Of a stretch of DNA of 64,000 nt, positions 22,216 to 33,488 are shown piece after piece. The stretch covers positions 21,889,365-21,953,364 of the forward strand of contig CM047431.1 of the NCBI GenBank assembly GCA_026168455.1, written 5' to 3'. Both the position numbers and the translations under genes were made by a program. Below the pieces are notes generated by a model. The model saw only the letters and a list, made by a program, of their open reading frames with translations, searched no databases and was not told where the DNA came from. Within the stretch, counting starts at the first letter, position 1. The number at the start of each line of letters is the position of its first letter. Source of the DNA: Theocolax elegans (taxonomy: Eukaryota; Arthropoda; Insecta; Hymenoptera; Cerocephalidae).

Positions 22216-23939
22216 TGTCGCGTCCCGACGAAAATTATATTATTATTTTTCGTACAAAAGTACTGCGTAGTTTAGAATAAAATTACGGCGTAGAAGAAAA
22301 ACGAAATAAGGTTGATAAGGAATGGTTCTAAGTAAGTGCAGTAATATAAAATATAATTTATAGAGCTAAGGGACAGATTAGTTTACGAGTGTTTCAAACG
22401 AAATAGAGACTGATAAGTAGAGTTAAAGATATTATTCGAAGCCAATACGCATATAAGCGGGATCGCCGATAGTGAGATCGAAACGAAGGGTTGCGCAAGA
22501 GTTTTTTTGTACTGCACTATAAAATCAATGCTCGGAGAAGAACCGGCAATGGGAAACATCGACTAGAAAATTCGAGCATTAGAAGGAAGTAATAAATTAA
22601 GCCGTTCTTTGGATAACGTCGCAGTAATAAAAGGGGGACAGAAAATTCTCCGAATTAACTACGAAGCGATACAGAAAATGCACGGGATTCGATAATTTTT
22701 AATTACGCACATCTAACGGTCCAATCGGGTGCAAGCACAGAAAAATCAAGAACTACTTACACAATCTCCATATAAGGCAAAGTGTAAGACAAGACGAAGC
22801 GTTAGGCAAGGACAGATGCATAGAATTTTAGGGTATATAAAGAGGACCCAGAAGAGACACAGGCACTCCTAAATTTTCATCTAAAGCTTTCGCAAGGCGA
22901 AGCTCTGCTGGACAACTCTTTGATTTTTATCCGAGGGCGTGGCTCTGCTACTTGAACTTTAAAGTAATACGTATTAAAAATCACAAGAGGAATCGAGACG
23001 TATCATTGACATCTACAAGCCATAGTCGAGGAACTACGACTTCGACATCTGGAAATCGTCGAGCTCCAACAGCATACACATCTAACGTCGACGCCCGCAG
23101 GTCTAGCAGGACATTATCCGGGAATCTGACACCGCTACCCACGTTCAAGGCGGACCTTCGTTCCTCACCGAATACACACACACACATATATATATCTATA
23201 TATTTGGGTACTTAAGGTATATTCTTTTCGGCTATCTATACGCTTGTATTATTCGTAAAGGCAAACCTGATATTTTATGTTATTTCGATTGCTGAACCAA
23301 CCGTTTTCTTTTAAAACAATTATTATTATATATTACAATTTATTTATAATAATTATTCGTTACATTGTATTTGAATTGAAATATTCACGGTTTGAATTAC
23401 AATTTATTAACTATAATTTATGTTTTAAACGACAACCATTTTTTTTTATTTTATCTGCACTTATTTATAATGATTCTTATTTCAATTATTGATTATTAAT
23501 GTTTATAATAAAATAACCTTGCGAATATTTTATTCTGTAATGTGCTAACGTGTTCGCCGCACACTCGTTTATTTAATCAAAATTAAGATCTTTATTTGAC
23601 TTAAATAAATTTTTGGAATTGTAAATAAAATAGTGTGAATTTATGTATTTTTGCCCATTAAAAAGCTGTAATAATTTAGTTGCACGTGTTCATTTAAAGA
23701 AAAACAGCATATTATATTTTAATAAATAATGCATGATTAATACGAAATAAAACATATATTATTTTATTTATCCCGCATTATATCCTGCATCTCTACTCTC
23801 AAAATAACTTCGCTCGCTACTCCCGGAGACGTAAGGCTAGTCCTAGTCAAACAAGAGCGAAAGGAACGCGAATGGTTTATTAACCATTTGCCTTCTTGTA
23901 ATATTTTTAATAGTGATTGGTGCATGTCTGGACGTGACA
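22216..23939 (+). mobile_element. Solo LTR, TSD TAAT, inserted in Pao pol
   Basis: Starts TGTCGCGTCCCGACG, ends CTGGACGTGACA, and is flanked by TAAT on both sides (22212-22215 and 23940-23943). Removing it reconnects the minus-strand Pao frame. A second copy of the same LTR lies at 59987-61727. At about 1.72 kb it is a long LTR. There is no internal region, so it is the product of LTR-LTR recombination. The 87-codon frame near 22.95 kb is shared by both copies but has no family signature. Confidence 0.9.
22834..22842 (+). promoter_or_regulatory. TATA box in solo LTR
   Basis: GGGTATATAAAGAGGACCC is a clear TATA context roughly 620 bp into the LTR and is conserved at 60601-60618 in the other copy. 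It sets the plus orientation. Confidence 0.5.
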
Positions 23940-24190
23940 TAATCATCCATGAACTTTTGAGTTGAGGATTGGAAGTGAATCTCTTTTCGGTGCGCTGAAT
24001 TGTTTGCATGATAGGTTGATAAGAATTGCTTAGCTGTGCGAGTTTTGAGTTGAAGGGCAAACGAAGATTATATCTACCTTGTTCGTCTCGTTTATGCGTA
24101 GCGACGAAGTGATTCTCACAGTCTAGTTCATCGACTGAATAAGTAGATTTTGGCGCGGTTGCCTCTTCTTGTTGTCAAAATCGTTCGATT
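23940..24190 (-). pseudogene. Second Pao/BEL pol, segment upstream of RT
   Basis: The minus strand reads AAIERF, QQEEATAPKSTYSVDELDC, then ENHFVATHKRDEQGRYNLRL, PFNSKLAQLSNSY and RTEKRFTSNPQLK. This is the stretch between protease and RT in Pao polyproteins. One stop follows ERF. The right side is cut by the gypsy LTR at 24191; protease and gag resume at 26811. Confidence 0.85.
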
Positions 24191-25014
24191 GCAGCGCGCA
24201 ATAATTACACGCGCTAATTATTTCTAATAATTATCCAATTAATAAGTATAATTAATCAGTATGTTTAAGACTCGTAGTATAGTAAGATAGCTTCGCAACA
24301 AACACGCGTCAAAAATCGCCAGTTCAACGACCGCGATATAAATAGTCATTGACCGCTCCCCCACTACTGCGCCTACTAGCCAGTTCATTGATCTCGTTCG
24401 GAGTCGGGCAACCGCGTTCTGCGCATGCGCGCTCTTGCAGATCAGGTATATAAGGCGCGCCGAGAACCGCCGTAAGCAGTCTGGATCAGGGACCCTGAAG
24501 AAGCTGGTCGTGAGCACACGGCCAGACCAACTCCTAAACTTGGTGCAGACACTCGTGCATGCGATCATGAGCACACGTTCGTAGGTACAACCCCGTAACC
24601 ACTACCCGACCGTGTCCTCATGAGCACACGTGGATTATCCCGACCGTAACCACGTGAGCACGCGTGGATTATCCTGACCGTATCCTCGTGAGCACACGTG
24701 GATTATCCTGACCGTATTTCCGTACTAGCATACACGGTAACCGTTAGTTGCGTCCGCTTAGGGAACTAATTATAAGATAGAGTTTTAAAGTTTGTAAGTC
24801 TATTTGTTTGCTCCAGACTAACTAAGTTTCGCATCTCAGCCAAAGCTGGAAGCGGCATTTATCAATATTTTTTTATAGTTTGTACATAAGTTAAGTGAAC
24901 ATTAAATAAATAGTTAGTCCTTTATAATTAAGTTACGGTATAATTATTTTAATTTCCTTCCTGACCGAATCCTGGGATCTGAGTAAGGTCCCGGCGAAGA
25001 TTCACTCCGTTACA
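24191..25014 (+). mobile_element. Ty3/gypsy 5' LTR
   Basis: Begins TGCAGCGCGC, ends CGTTACA, and is followed at once by TGGCGC and then a gag frame, the layout of a 5' LTR. It contains GCGCATGCGCGC, a TATA box and a cluster of GTGAGCACACGTGG repeats. It is inserted into the minus-strand Pao element. The start was chosen by comparison with the diverged copy at 5881, so it may be off by a few bases. Confidence 0.75.
24447..24454 (+). promoter_or_regulatory. TATA box of gypsy LTR, followed by GAGCACACGT repeats
   Basis: TATATAAG follows a CATGCGCGC box. Five copies of a C(G/A)TGAGCAC(A/G)CG motif follow at about 24502, 24564, 24620, 24652 and 24687, the last three spaced about 32-35 bp apart. 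The arrangement is conserved in the LTR at 5.9 kb, which suggests a regulatory function. That is inference. Confidence 0.5.
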
Positions 25015-25032
25015 TGGCGCTTGGACAATTAA
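25015..25032 (+). promoter_or_regulatory. Putative primer binding site after gypsy LTR
   Basis: TGGCGCTTGGAC directly follows the LTR end ACA. Primer binding sites of gypsy elements begin TGG, complementary to the CCA of a tRNA. I cannot name the tRNA. Confidence 0.5.
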
Positions 25033-25119
25033 TTGTAAGAGGAATTTGAAAATCTTTTAGTTCAAAATTTTTTAGCGAACTTACGAACTAGTTTTTTTGT
25101 AAATCATACTAGGACGCCG

Positions 25120-26808
25120 CGATAACACTGACACTGTTTCACTTATAAATTCCGACAGCAAAACAAATTGTAAAATAGGCCCCGTGTCGTGGATTTACCA
25201 GTTACGTCGAGAAAATCTAGTTGAAGAACTACAAAAGCATAACATTGATACTGATGGTATTGTTACGGAACTAAGACACCATCTAGTGAAGTTTGTAAGA
25301 CTAAATGAAGCGTTATTCACCGACATAACTCCAGGTCCTAAAGGTAACAAAGAAAATTTAGACATAACTAAAGACCTAGCAGCCGATCATGCTAACCTCT
25401 CATTACCTGGACCGTTCAATAGCATGTGACGGAAATCGTCACACAATCTATTCACGACGAATAGAGTATTTAAATTGTCGAATTGTAAGTCGTCGGAGCC
25501 TTTCGTATGTCAAGGCCAACCGACGACACTTGTTTATTTTTCTACAAGTGTACAATTACGCGCGCAATAGTACGTAGGGATGAGAGCGCGAGAGTGTGTG
25601 TGTGTTTCCCACTCTTATCCCTTTTTCGAAAATTAGGCGATTGCCTAATCAGCATGTCCCGATCCGCCGCTCGAGGCGGACAAACTATCCGGGGTAATCG
25701 TTATAGTGTTTACGGCTGAACCAAGGCGCGTGAGGCGCAAAAGCCGTCGATACCCGGATCGTCCTCGCGAGGTGAGCCGCGAGTGATTTGGTGAGTGTGT
25801 GTTAAGGACGGGAAGAGTTGGTGTGAGTGCGGACGCGGTTCGCGAGGCACTCGCCGCGGCACAGGGCCGCCTTCTACCACCGCAGCCGACGTCGTCCTCC
25901 GTTGCCCAGGAGGACAAGAAGGGACACGGATCGACTGGGCCATCCACGGGGCGCACCCCGGTAAGTTGTGCTTATATTACCGTGCGTTCCCCCCTTTTCC
26001 CCGAGTGTATGAGAGTGTGTACATCGGGAGTGTATTTGGGTACGCCGGTACCCGAATAGCGGAGATTGGAAGAGTCAACCGCAGGCGAGGGTCTCGATCC
26101 GGTTGACTCCCCACACTTCCGCCCGCGCGAAGTAACATTGTCGCGGCACGAGGCCTGGATGGCCAATTGTTAATTAAAAGTAAATAAATGGTATAATTAT
26201 TTTTATTTTAATTAATTGTGTTTATTGTGTTCTCCCCGCTCCCGCCGACATCCTTTAAATTTATAATTCGTGTCGAGGCAAGGAGGATCGCCCGAATCCT
26301 CCATACCGTACGTCCCAGCGAACTCGCGTTCCTGGCGACAGCCCGCAGTTCGGAAAATAAATTAATTATGTGCGCGGTATTGGGCAATGCGGCCCAACGG
26401 TTAATTTTAATTATTAATAATAATTAATTTCACCCGGGCACGCGAATACCACGTCACAAGCAACAATCAAAAACAGCAAAATATGATTCCGCAAATGACA
26501 TCAACTCCAATATTACCTGTATCACCACCTGTACCGCCAAGAAGAGAAGTCATGAATTAGATGAGGAAATGAAAATGTCACTTCGAAGAAAAGACGTTTA
26601 TTCTTTTCTGGAAAGAGTTGATGAATTAAGAGAACTTTTGAAAGGAAACGTATTACAGTAGTATCGTAATCAAGCAAGGAATTCAACTTCATGGAAAGAG
26701 GTTGAAGAGCAACTACGAGGATTCTACTTACCTCCGCAAGGAAAAAGGAATCTGGGTCGACAAGTCGCGACTAGAATTCAGACGACGAATGAAAACATTC
26801 AAGATTTC
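25120..26808 (+). pseudogene. Ty3/gypsy gag fragment split by a solo LTR
   Basis: SWIYQLRRENLVEELQKHNI followed by DTDGIVTELRHHLVKF is the SAP-like N-terminal motif common in insect gypsy gag proteins. The frame runs to PGPFNS, is broken by the solo LTR at 25435-26458, and resumes in frame as NNQKQQNMIPQM. Then come KDVYSFLERVDELRELLKGN, a stop, and SWKEVEEQLRGFYLP (capsid region). Gag forms the particle around element RNA. The true ATG is unclear, since the visible frame is open upstream of a GTG at 25184. The element ends near 26808 with no pol, in a 16-bp direct repeat (26745-26760 and 26809-26824). Confidence 0.8.
25435..26458 (+). mobile_element. Solo LTR, TSD AGCA, inserted in gypsy gag
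   Basis: Starts TGTGACGGAAATCGTCACA (itself a near-palindrome), ends CACGTCACA, and is flanked by AGCA at 25431-25434 and 26459-26462. Excising it restores the gag frame exactly. It is 1,024 bp long and GC-richer than its surroundings at 25640-26160. Open frames inside overlap on both strands and are not convincing genes. It is the youngest layer of this nest. The plus orientation is assumed. Confidence 0.88.
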
Positions 26809-26810
26809 AA

Positions 26811-27590
26811 GGAATCTGGGTCGAGGATGCAATGCAGACTTGAAATCTGGAATCTCGATTCGATCTCCAGAATCGATTTGAGGATCTGCGAGGCATAAGT
26901 CATCCATAAACGAAAGCGTAGAGTTGACAATTCGAGGCAGATAAGTGCTTGGATTTCCCATTGCTTTTCATCATTACAAATACCGATAGTTGAGGCAGTC
27001 GTAATTGTTGGGCAAGACTTTCGGAAATGAACGATGCTTCCGAACATAGATCGATAAGTGCTCGAACTGCACTTTTCCTTAGATTGACCGTGACGAATAA
27101 TCTTGCAGTAGCAAGGATTGTTGACCGAAATACAGGAGTTGTACCGTTTACGCTCGACGATGGATGAGTAGGTTAGCTTGGCGATGAGGCCGCAGTGGGT
27201 GAAGATGGAGTAGACAGTGACTGATTTCCTGAAGAAGGCGCACTCTTGTTGTGTCGGTGTAGAAAAGTGTGATAACGTCATCGGCAAACATTACAATTGA
27301 AAATTCAATCAGAAGAATCACCGAGAGATAACTTCCAGTCCCACCGAGTGCATTTGTCGAAGCGTAAAACGACGAAATAGATCAGCACTTCATCCATCTG
27401 ATCGACAGGTCGTGTGAGTACTTAAAGAGTTTCTCTGGCTTCGGTGGTACCATCTTTTTGGATGCTCAGCGCTTGGTGTGACTCTTGCTTATTAGCCAAA
27501 TGGCTCTTGAGTCTTGTCCAGGTACGCTCATAATTATCACCGACGATTGGAATATTTTTTATTAAATTCGCTGCATCTCCAATTACATCT
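26811..27590 (-). pseudogene. Second Pao/BEL gag C-terminus and aspartic protease
   Basis: The minus strand from 27590 reads PIVGDNYERTWTRLKSHLAN, then LTRPVDQMDEVLIYFVVLRF and WKLSLGDSSD (Pao gag). A broken zinc knuckle follows, NCNVCR-stop-RYHTFLHRHNK. The protease segment near 27.0 kb is AVRALIDLCSEASFISESLA followed by QQLRLP. In Pao proteases this is the A-L-I-D-x-G-S-E motif that holds the catalytic Asp; here the Gly is Cys, so even this motif is altered. Stops are frequent. It belongs with the minus-strand pol at 20.1-24.2 kb. Confidence 0.85.
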
Positions 27591-28372
27591 CCAATATATC
27601 TAGTATTCGAATGATATGATTACCGTAACCTCAACTACCAATCCTTTCCTTGCATGTAGCTGTCAGTATTTTTATACAGCTACATGCTTCCTTGTGTCCT
27701 TCTAATTAAGACAACGTTTAATTAACTATTTATTACAGCTGTTGAGACTTCTATGCTGTTGCTCGGTGCTACTGGGAGTTCCACATTGGTGTTCGTTATT
27801 GCACATTTTGCATATGATTACGCCTTTTAATATGTATAAATTAAACTTTTTAATAAACCGATTTTTAATTTCGTATATTCAAATAAATAACTGAGTCGTC
27901 ATTTCTAGAGGGGAGCCTTATGCTAGTGCCTAACAAGCTCGGGATAAAACCACTTTTTCACTATTTTAATTATTTCTTTATAATGCTTAATACAGAAAAA
28001 GACTTATATTTTTACATTCAAATAGTTAATTTTGAATTATAAAAGGTTAAAAATTAAGAAAAAATGTAAAAACTGTCTACATTACCATTTTTGGTAATTA
28101 AAAATTTACACCACCATATCCAAAAGATGTAGGCAATGCATTCACAAATGTTACAGAAACAAAACATTTGCGAAATTCTCTTCCACTTCTCAATCCCCAT
28201 CTCGTAGTGCTCGACTCGTGTGATTGTCATCTTCGCTTCGCTGGGGCGTCAGCCTTCAGACTCGTCGAGCTCATAATCATTAATCGTATTCTTAACTTTA
28301 GCGAGTTTCGCACACTCCCTTCACCTGCAAAGGAGAGAACTAATTAGCCGATTGTAGAACATCAATGGAACG
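27591..28372. other. No gene; contains a dispersed repeat
   Basis: AT-rich, no protein recognised. It may hold the 5' LTR or leader of the minus-strand Pao, but I could not find matching LTR ends. It contains the 150-bp repeat described separately. Confidence 0.4.
27645..27790. repeat. About 150-bp dispersed repeat, copy 2
   Basis: Matches 5385-5535 in order and orientation (CCTTTCCTTGCATGTAGCTG, CATGCTTCCTTGTGTCC, ACTTCTATGCTGTTGCTCGG). Not identifiable as a known class. Confidence 0.6.
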
Positions 28373-29024
28373 ATGTTAAATATTTACTCCGTGGACAACA
28401 TCACCAGGAATATGGTTCTCCGTGGGAAGCAGCAGCCCAGGCAAAGTTGTCCGCTTCGTGTCAATACGGCCGCGAGCACTCACTATACGCGGCGTACAAG
28501 ACGACGGCAGTCGACGGACGTCTTGACACGAGAAGCTGCGCGCGCACGTCATGCCCGAGCAACGAAGCAGCGAACGAGCCCGCGCTCGAGAGAGCTCATC
28601 GGGCCGTCATCGTGGCAACATCAACCGACCGCTATCACCGATATTGTTGTGTGTGTGTGTGAGAGAGCCGCATCGAGCAGCAATTCAAGAGGGCGATATC
28701 CACGTGCTGAGGTGGGTGCACGGCCCTGCACCAAGTACTCCGCAGCCCTGATCCTTTTCGTAAGTGTGCTTTTCTCTCTCTCCCCTCTCCTCCTCTCGTA
28801 TGCAAAGTCAAGTCTCAAGTCGCCGCAGCTCGTACGCAGCCGAGCATTCTTTTATAAATTTGCCGCGAACGTACGCGGCTGGCGCTCAAACTCTTTTTTT
28901 ATTATTATAGTAAATTACTATTATTATTCTTTAAAATAATCATTTATTTCTTCAGCACCTATTTTTATTTTCATTCTCGGGCTAACATTGAATGCATAAT
29001 GTCCAAGTGAAATGTTTGACGTGA
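28373..29024. other. GC-rich block, no convincing gene
   Basis: GC-rich to about 28880 with a GT run near 28648. A 188-codon frame begins at ATG 28373, but its translation is Arg/Ser-rich and of low complexity, competing frames exist on both strands, and no domain is visible. TACGCGGCTGGCGCTC near 28873 resembles ACGCGGCTGGCGCCC at 4971, hinting at a related LTR end or primer site. Weak. Confidence 0.35.
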
Positions 29025-29134
29025 AACAGCCCATATATATATATATATATATATATCTCTATAATATATAAATATTTCGCCGCCGCCGCCGCCGCCGTGT
29101 CTAAGAATTCAGAATTCAACATATATATATATAT
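29025..29134. repeat. TA and CCG microsatellites
   Basis: A TA run at about 29033-29056, GCCGCC repeats at about 29080-29097 and a second TA run at 29119-29134. The LTR array begins at once after the second TA run. Confidence 0.85.
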
Positions 29135-30733
29135 TGCGACGCTACTTTTCGTCGGGAAAAATCTAATTAAATTAAATTAAAGGCCGACGGAGGTTCCGTC
29201 GTAGCGACGTTGAAAATGGCTATATATCGCCGATTTGTATTTAGTTGGGCGCCTGGCGATATTTAAATAAAAATGAAATAATTACTTTACAAACAACTCG
29301 GCAACCCGGCAAATCCTCACCTCGACTCCTCGTCACAGAGGGAATCCCGACGACTGACCACCTCGGAACCGGTGGCTTTCAGAGTAAAGGAAAATTACAT
29401 AAAATAACACTCTCAAATTCTATATTTCACCACAACTCATTTTATTCGAAAATTCAAAGAAAATTATAATTTCCGGCACCGACACAATAATGAACGCGAC
29501 TCGCGACCGACTCACACATGTGCTTCCACTCTCTCACTCAACTCCGTCCGTCCGGCAAATATATAAAAATATTATATTTAAATAATTCGGCCGCCCGTCG
29601 GGCTAACCGTAAATTTACTCGCCTAATGGATTTATCAACTCCAAAACAACTCCGCTCGACTCTGCTTCTCAACTCTAACTCGACTCTACTCAACTCGTAA
29701 AAATGGCTACTCAGCCTCAATACTACTCAACGAACTCAAACATCGACTGCCTCGTCAGATGATCAGGTAGCGAATCGTCGAGACCGGCTTCTTCATCCGG
29801 CTCGCGGCGTGGCTTGATCCCCAAAATTAAGGATTTTCCTCCCCACCCTATCGCTATCCTTCTCTAACTTATCCTATTTCTTATCTACCGGCGTTGATTA
29901 GGGTGGTTGATTGCGTGATCGATACGCGCAGTCAGCCTTGATCTTATTTCCGTCAAGGCCGATTACCCAATAATAGTGGTTTACGTCACCACCAACCTGT
30001 TCATTATTGGGTCGACCACGCAACCAATCATCCCCGACACTCGGAAGGCGCGCATTACAAATAATGAATTACCATATCGGTAACCCAGTCGGTGCTGCCG
30101 CCCCGTGCCTACCGACTATGTAATTACTATCAACTATCCCGACACACTCATACATCAATTAGAATTTAATTTTAGCAACTATTTACAACTATATACATAT
30201 TAAAAAAATTATTAAAAATCGCCCAAACTCTACCGACGGATCTATATAATTTTACTTAATTAACTAACTACGCTATCTGATTAAAATAATTAATTAAGCT
30301 AATATACGGGTGCGCGCTATATACTATAGTATGTACGCATACATAGGTGTGCGCGCACCGTATATATCTATATATATACATACTAATATGCCGCGGTATA
30401 CCGTATAAATTAGGTATACCGCGACTCCTACTCTACTCGCGCTCCCCTCGCTCCGCGCGCTCCCACCCATTATCCCACTACGGTCGCTCACTCGAGCGTC
30501 TTCGCGCGCGCAACACTCTCGCTGCTCGAGTGATTCCCCCTTCCCGCGCACCTCGCCTAGTGCCGCACGATCGTCGCCGTCGGTGCCGCGTTCCCCGGTA
30601 TACGGGTGTGAGGTGGGGGAGCACCCTGGCTCTCCCGACTACTAGCACGCAGTTCGGGCGTGCGCGCACCCGTGCGCCATCTCAGCCGTCGTCGTCTGCT
30701 GAGCACGTGTGACGGTTGAGGTTAGGACGCCGC
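29135..30733 (-). mobile_element. LTR, array unit 1
   Basis: Plus-strand coordinates start TGCGACGCTAC, so the minus strand ends GTAGCGTCGCA, immediately upstream of a primer binding site in the equivalent copies at 33489 and 37844. The inner edge is placed at the gag stop (30734) and is approximate. It contains a microsatellite-like TATATATCTATATATATAC near 30360 and a CG-rich stretch at 30430-30700. Open frames in it are not genes. Confidence 0.65.
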
Positions 30734-32686
30734 CTAACCTCCCGTCTTGTTGACATCAGCATCGGATTCGCCAGGTATCGTGAGACGACCTGGGCTCGGT
30801 CCTTGGCTCACGATACCTCTCTGAACTTCGGCGGCTTCCTCCACGTCCACATCCGACAGCGCGGCGACCTTTTGCTTTGTCGATCGGTCCCTTGTATGCT
30901 GCTCCAGGGATTCTCGACTTCTCAACCGGCGGTGGCGGGGTATACCGGCTGTTCAACTCCTGCTGGCGTTCCCACTTCCGCCCATAATACTCCAGGTCTT
31001 TGAAATCTTCTACGAGTTTGCTTGCCATCGCAGTCCCTATACTCCGGCAGAAGATTTCGATACGCTGTCTCTACTAACACTTTTCTCCGACGGTGGTTTC
31101 TTAAAGTGTCCGACGATTATTCGCAGGTTAGAGAGATATCGCGTAATCTTTTCCTCCCTTTCCTTGCGTTCGTCGGCGCAACTCGTCCAAGCAAATCCTC
31201 GTGGTCGAATTCAACCTATAAATTGGTGTCGGAACTGACGCCGAAAATCGCGCCACGATTGCTATTTGCGTCTTCGTTCGACCTAAACCACCGGCTGGGG
31301 CGTCCTTGCTCAATATGCACGGCAATGCACCTAGCAATTTGTGCATCTGTCAAACCAGCGCTCTTCCTACAATCATTTAGCTGACTGAGGAACTTGTCGG
31401 GCATCTCTCTCTCATCACCAGCAACCTCAGCCCCCAGCTCTTAGCACTTTCATGCTTCGAAGACTCTCGTCTGTGTTTCAGGACTGATTGGGCGGACGAC
31501 TTCGATTCTTTTCGAGACCGCACGCGCGTGAACCCTTTCTCGGAATCATTCTCCGATTCGCTGGAATGAATCCGCGCGAGCTTTCGTCTCTTTGAGCCAC
31601 TGCTCACTACACTACCGGCGGAAGCATTCTGCTTGTGCTGTCCTCATGGCAATCCGGCAAATCGCATTGATTTAACGCTGATTCCAACGTCTTTCAAGTC
31701 ATCGGTTTAATTGCCGTGCTGCATCTCGTAGAGTTCGCCATACTCTTTGGCGGTTTACTCTTTGACTGCGCAGTCTTCTTTGCCGGTTTTGTGCTCTTCC
31801 TCCTTTTTGGATTCGCTCCCTCCGCACTAGAGTTACCAGACTCAGTGTCGGATCGGCCTGACGGTATGAATGCATCGGATTCGGCGGGAATAATACTTCT
31901 CTTCTTATACGACTTTCCGGACCATTCGGACTCAATGCGGCTTCTCGATCACTCCTACTCTCTACCGGCGGAACCTGATTAGACCTAGCGGGAACTACAC
32001 CTAGTTGTGTCATTAACTTATCCATTCGGTCGGATGCTGGCGGATATAACTACACACTCCGGCGGAATTGTGAGAGACGTTGGCTCATAACTAGTCGATG
32101 GTAACGCAACCGACGACGTAATCGGCAAGCCTAACCCAGACTGCGTCGTAAACGTATTGGAATACGTGCAGGTAGTCTGCGTGGCGACCGTCGTGTACGT
32201 TGGGAACTCTCTTGTCGACAGCATTCTCTCTATCCGTTCCGCTTGGCCGAAATTCACTATCCGCCTCACTGTCCGCTAAGCTACCATCTTCAGAGGTTAC
32301 CGTCTCTCTGTCACCTACTCCCTTATCTGTAGTGACAACGCTCTTCTTCCACCTTCGTCTTTGCTTGGCAGCATTATCGACTGCCATCATCACCTTTGCT
32401 CGGTAAGCACCTGCGCTTACCGACTCCTTAACGTATCCTCCGCATGGTCTTCGTCCCACTCGTACCACGGAATATTGTCGTTATCCGGTTCGGCTTCCCG
32501 CAACCGGGCGCGCAATAGTCTGTCCCGCACCGCAGCGCTTGATCCGGCGGCACACAGCCGTCGTGAACGCTAACTCTCGACCGACATGTTCATCCGCCAT
32601 TTTGGCGATCGTCCGCTTCAAATTACGTCTCTCTCTACCGGCGGTACCCTCAAGTAATATGCATCTGTTCGACGGTTTTCGGCCAT
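30734..32686 (-). pseudogene. Ty3/gypsy-like gag, array unit 1
   Basis: Minus-strand ATG at 32686, stop at 30734. In order: an N-terminal SAP-like segment (ADEHVGRELA...RRLCAAGSSAAVRDRLL, clearer in unit 2), a charged Ser/Lys/Arg-rich middle (32.4-31.4 kb), and the capsid-like core. In the core, SQLNDCRKSAGLTDAQIA, RWFRS and DLEYYGRKWERQQELNSRY can be read. The last frame ends DADVNKTGG-stop, with no clear zinc knuckle. Gag should coat element RNA. Frames shift repeatedly by single bases, partly at sites where unit 2 differs, so some breaks may be assembly errors. Confidence 0.75.
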
Positions 32687-33467
32687 TTTAAATTATTAAT
32701 CCGACGGTTAAATAAATTTTATAAAATTATAATAAAACCGACCCGGATCCTCAAACGGGTTATTCGACACGACGAAATTCACAAATGATTATACCACCAC
32801 CACAACAATTATTATCTACAAACCTCGTGCCGTGAGGTACTAATTATCAATAAATAAATTAATTGAAAATAATAAATTATCACCTCGTGCTTACACTCTC
32901 AAGCAAATATATCTATATACTATAACTGGCGGTTTACAAACTGGCAACCTGTAACAGAATAAAAGTCTGGCGGTTTGGCAATTTGTTCAAATATCGGCAG
33001 TTAATATTGGCGGTTCCGGCGTAATTGCTCTACTACCGGCGGTTAATACCGGCAATTCGTTGTATTTTGAAAACACCTGAAACAGAAATAAATCTGGCGG
33101 TTTTGGCGAAAATTCAAGTACCGGCGGTATATACCGGCGATAATAAATTGAGCAATCACTGAAACAGAAATACAATTCTGGCGGAAAAATACAATATATA
33201 TATATAACAAATATTTATATGAAAAGATATATATGTAATACAATCAATATATAATTATTAATAATATTCAATAATAATCAAATAAATTGTATATTGGCAC
33301 GAGGTTTACACAAACAGGAGGGCCCGCCCAATTGGCAATAGGTATACACAAAAATTTACCATAAATTACCACTACTCCAAAAAAAATTTAACACTTATAA
33401 TGGTGTTGATTTTACACAAAATGCCGGACGGATACTCAACACACTCTTTACTCTGCCGTCAATTACT

Positions 33468-33486
33468 GCCCCACGTTGGGCGCCAT
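33468..33486 (-). promoter_or_regulatory. Primer binding site, tRNA-Lys type (unit 1)
   Basis: The minus strand reads TGGCGCCCAACGTGGGGC three bases after the LTR end GTCGCA. This is the complement of a 3' tRNA end GCCCCACGTTGGGCGCCA, as in arthropod tRNA-Lys. It fixes the orientation and shows that the repeat starting at 33489 is an LTR. Repeated at 37823-37841. Confidence 0.85.
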
Positions 33487-33488
33487 TT

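Noticed and set aside
24239..24574. 111-codon minus-strand frame
   Set aside because: Lies within the gypsy LTR over the TATA box and repeats; no domain.
28373..28939. 188-codon open frame with ATG
   Set aside because: Arg/Ser-rich low-complexity translation in a GC-rich block, overlapping frames on both strands, no domain, no second copy to support coding.
30347..30712. 121-codon frame repeated in all array units
   Set aside because: Lies inside the LTR, opposite to the gag strand, with a microsatellite-derived start. Broken in the middle unit.
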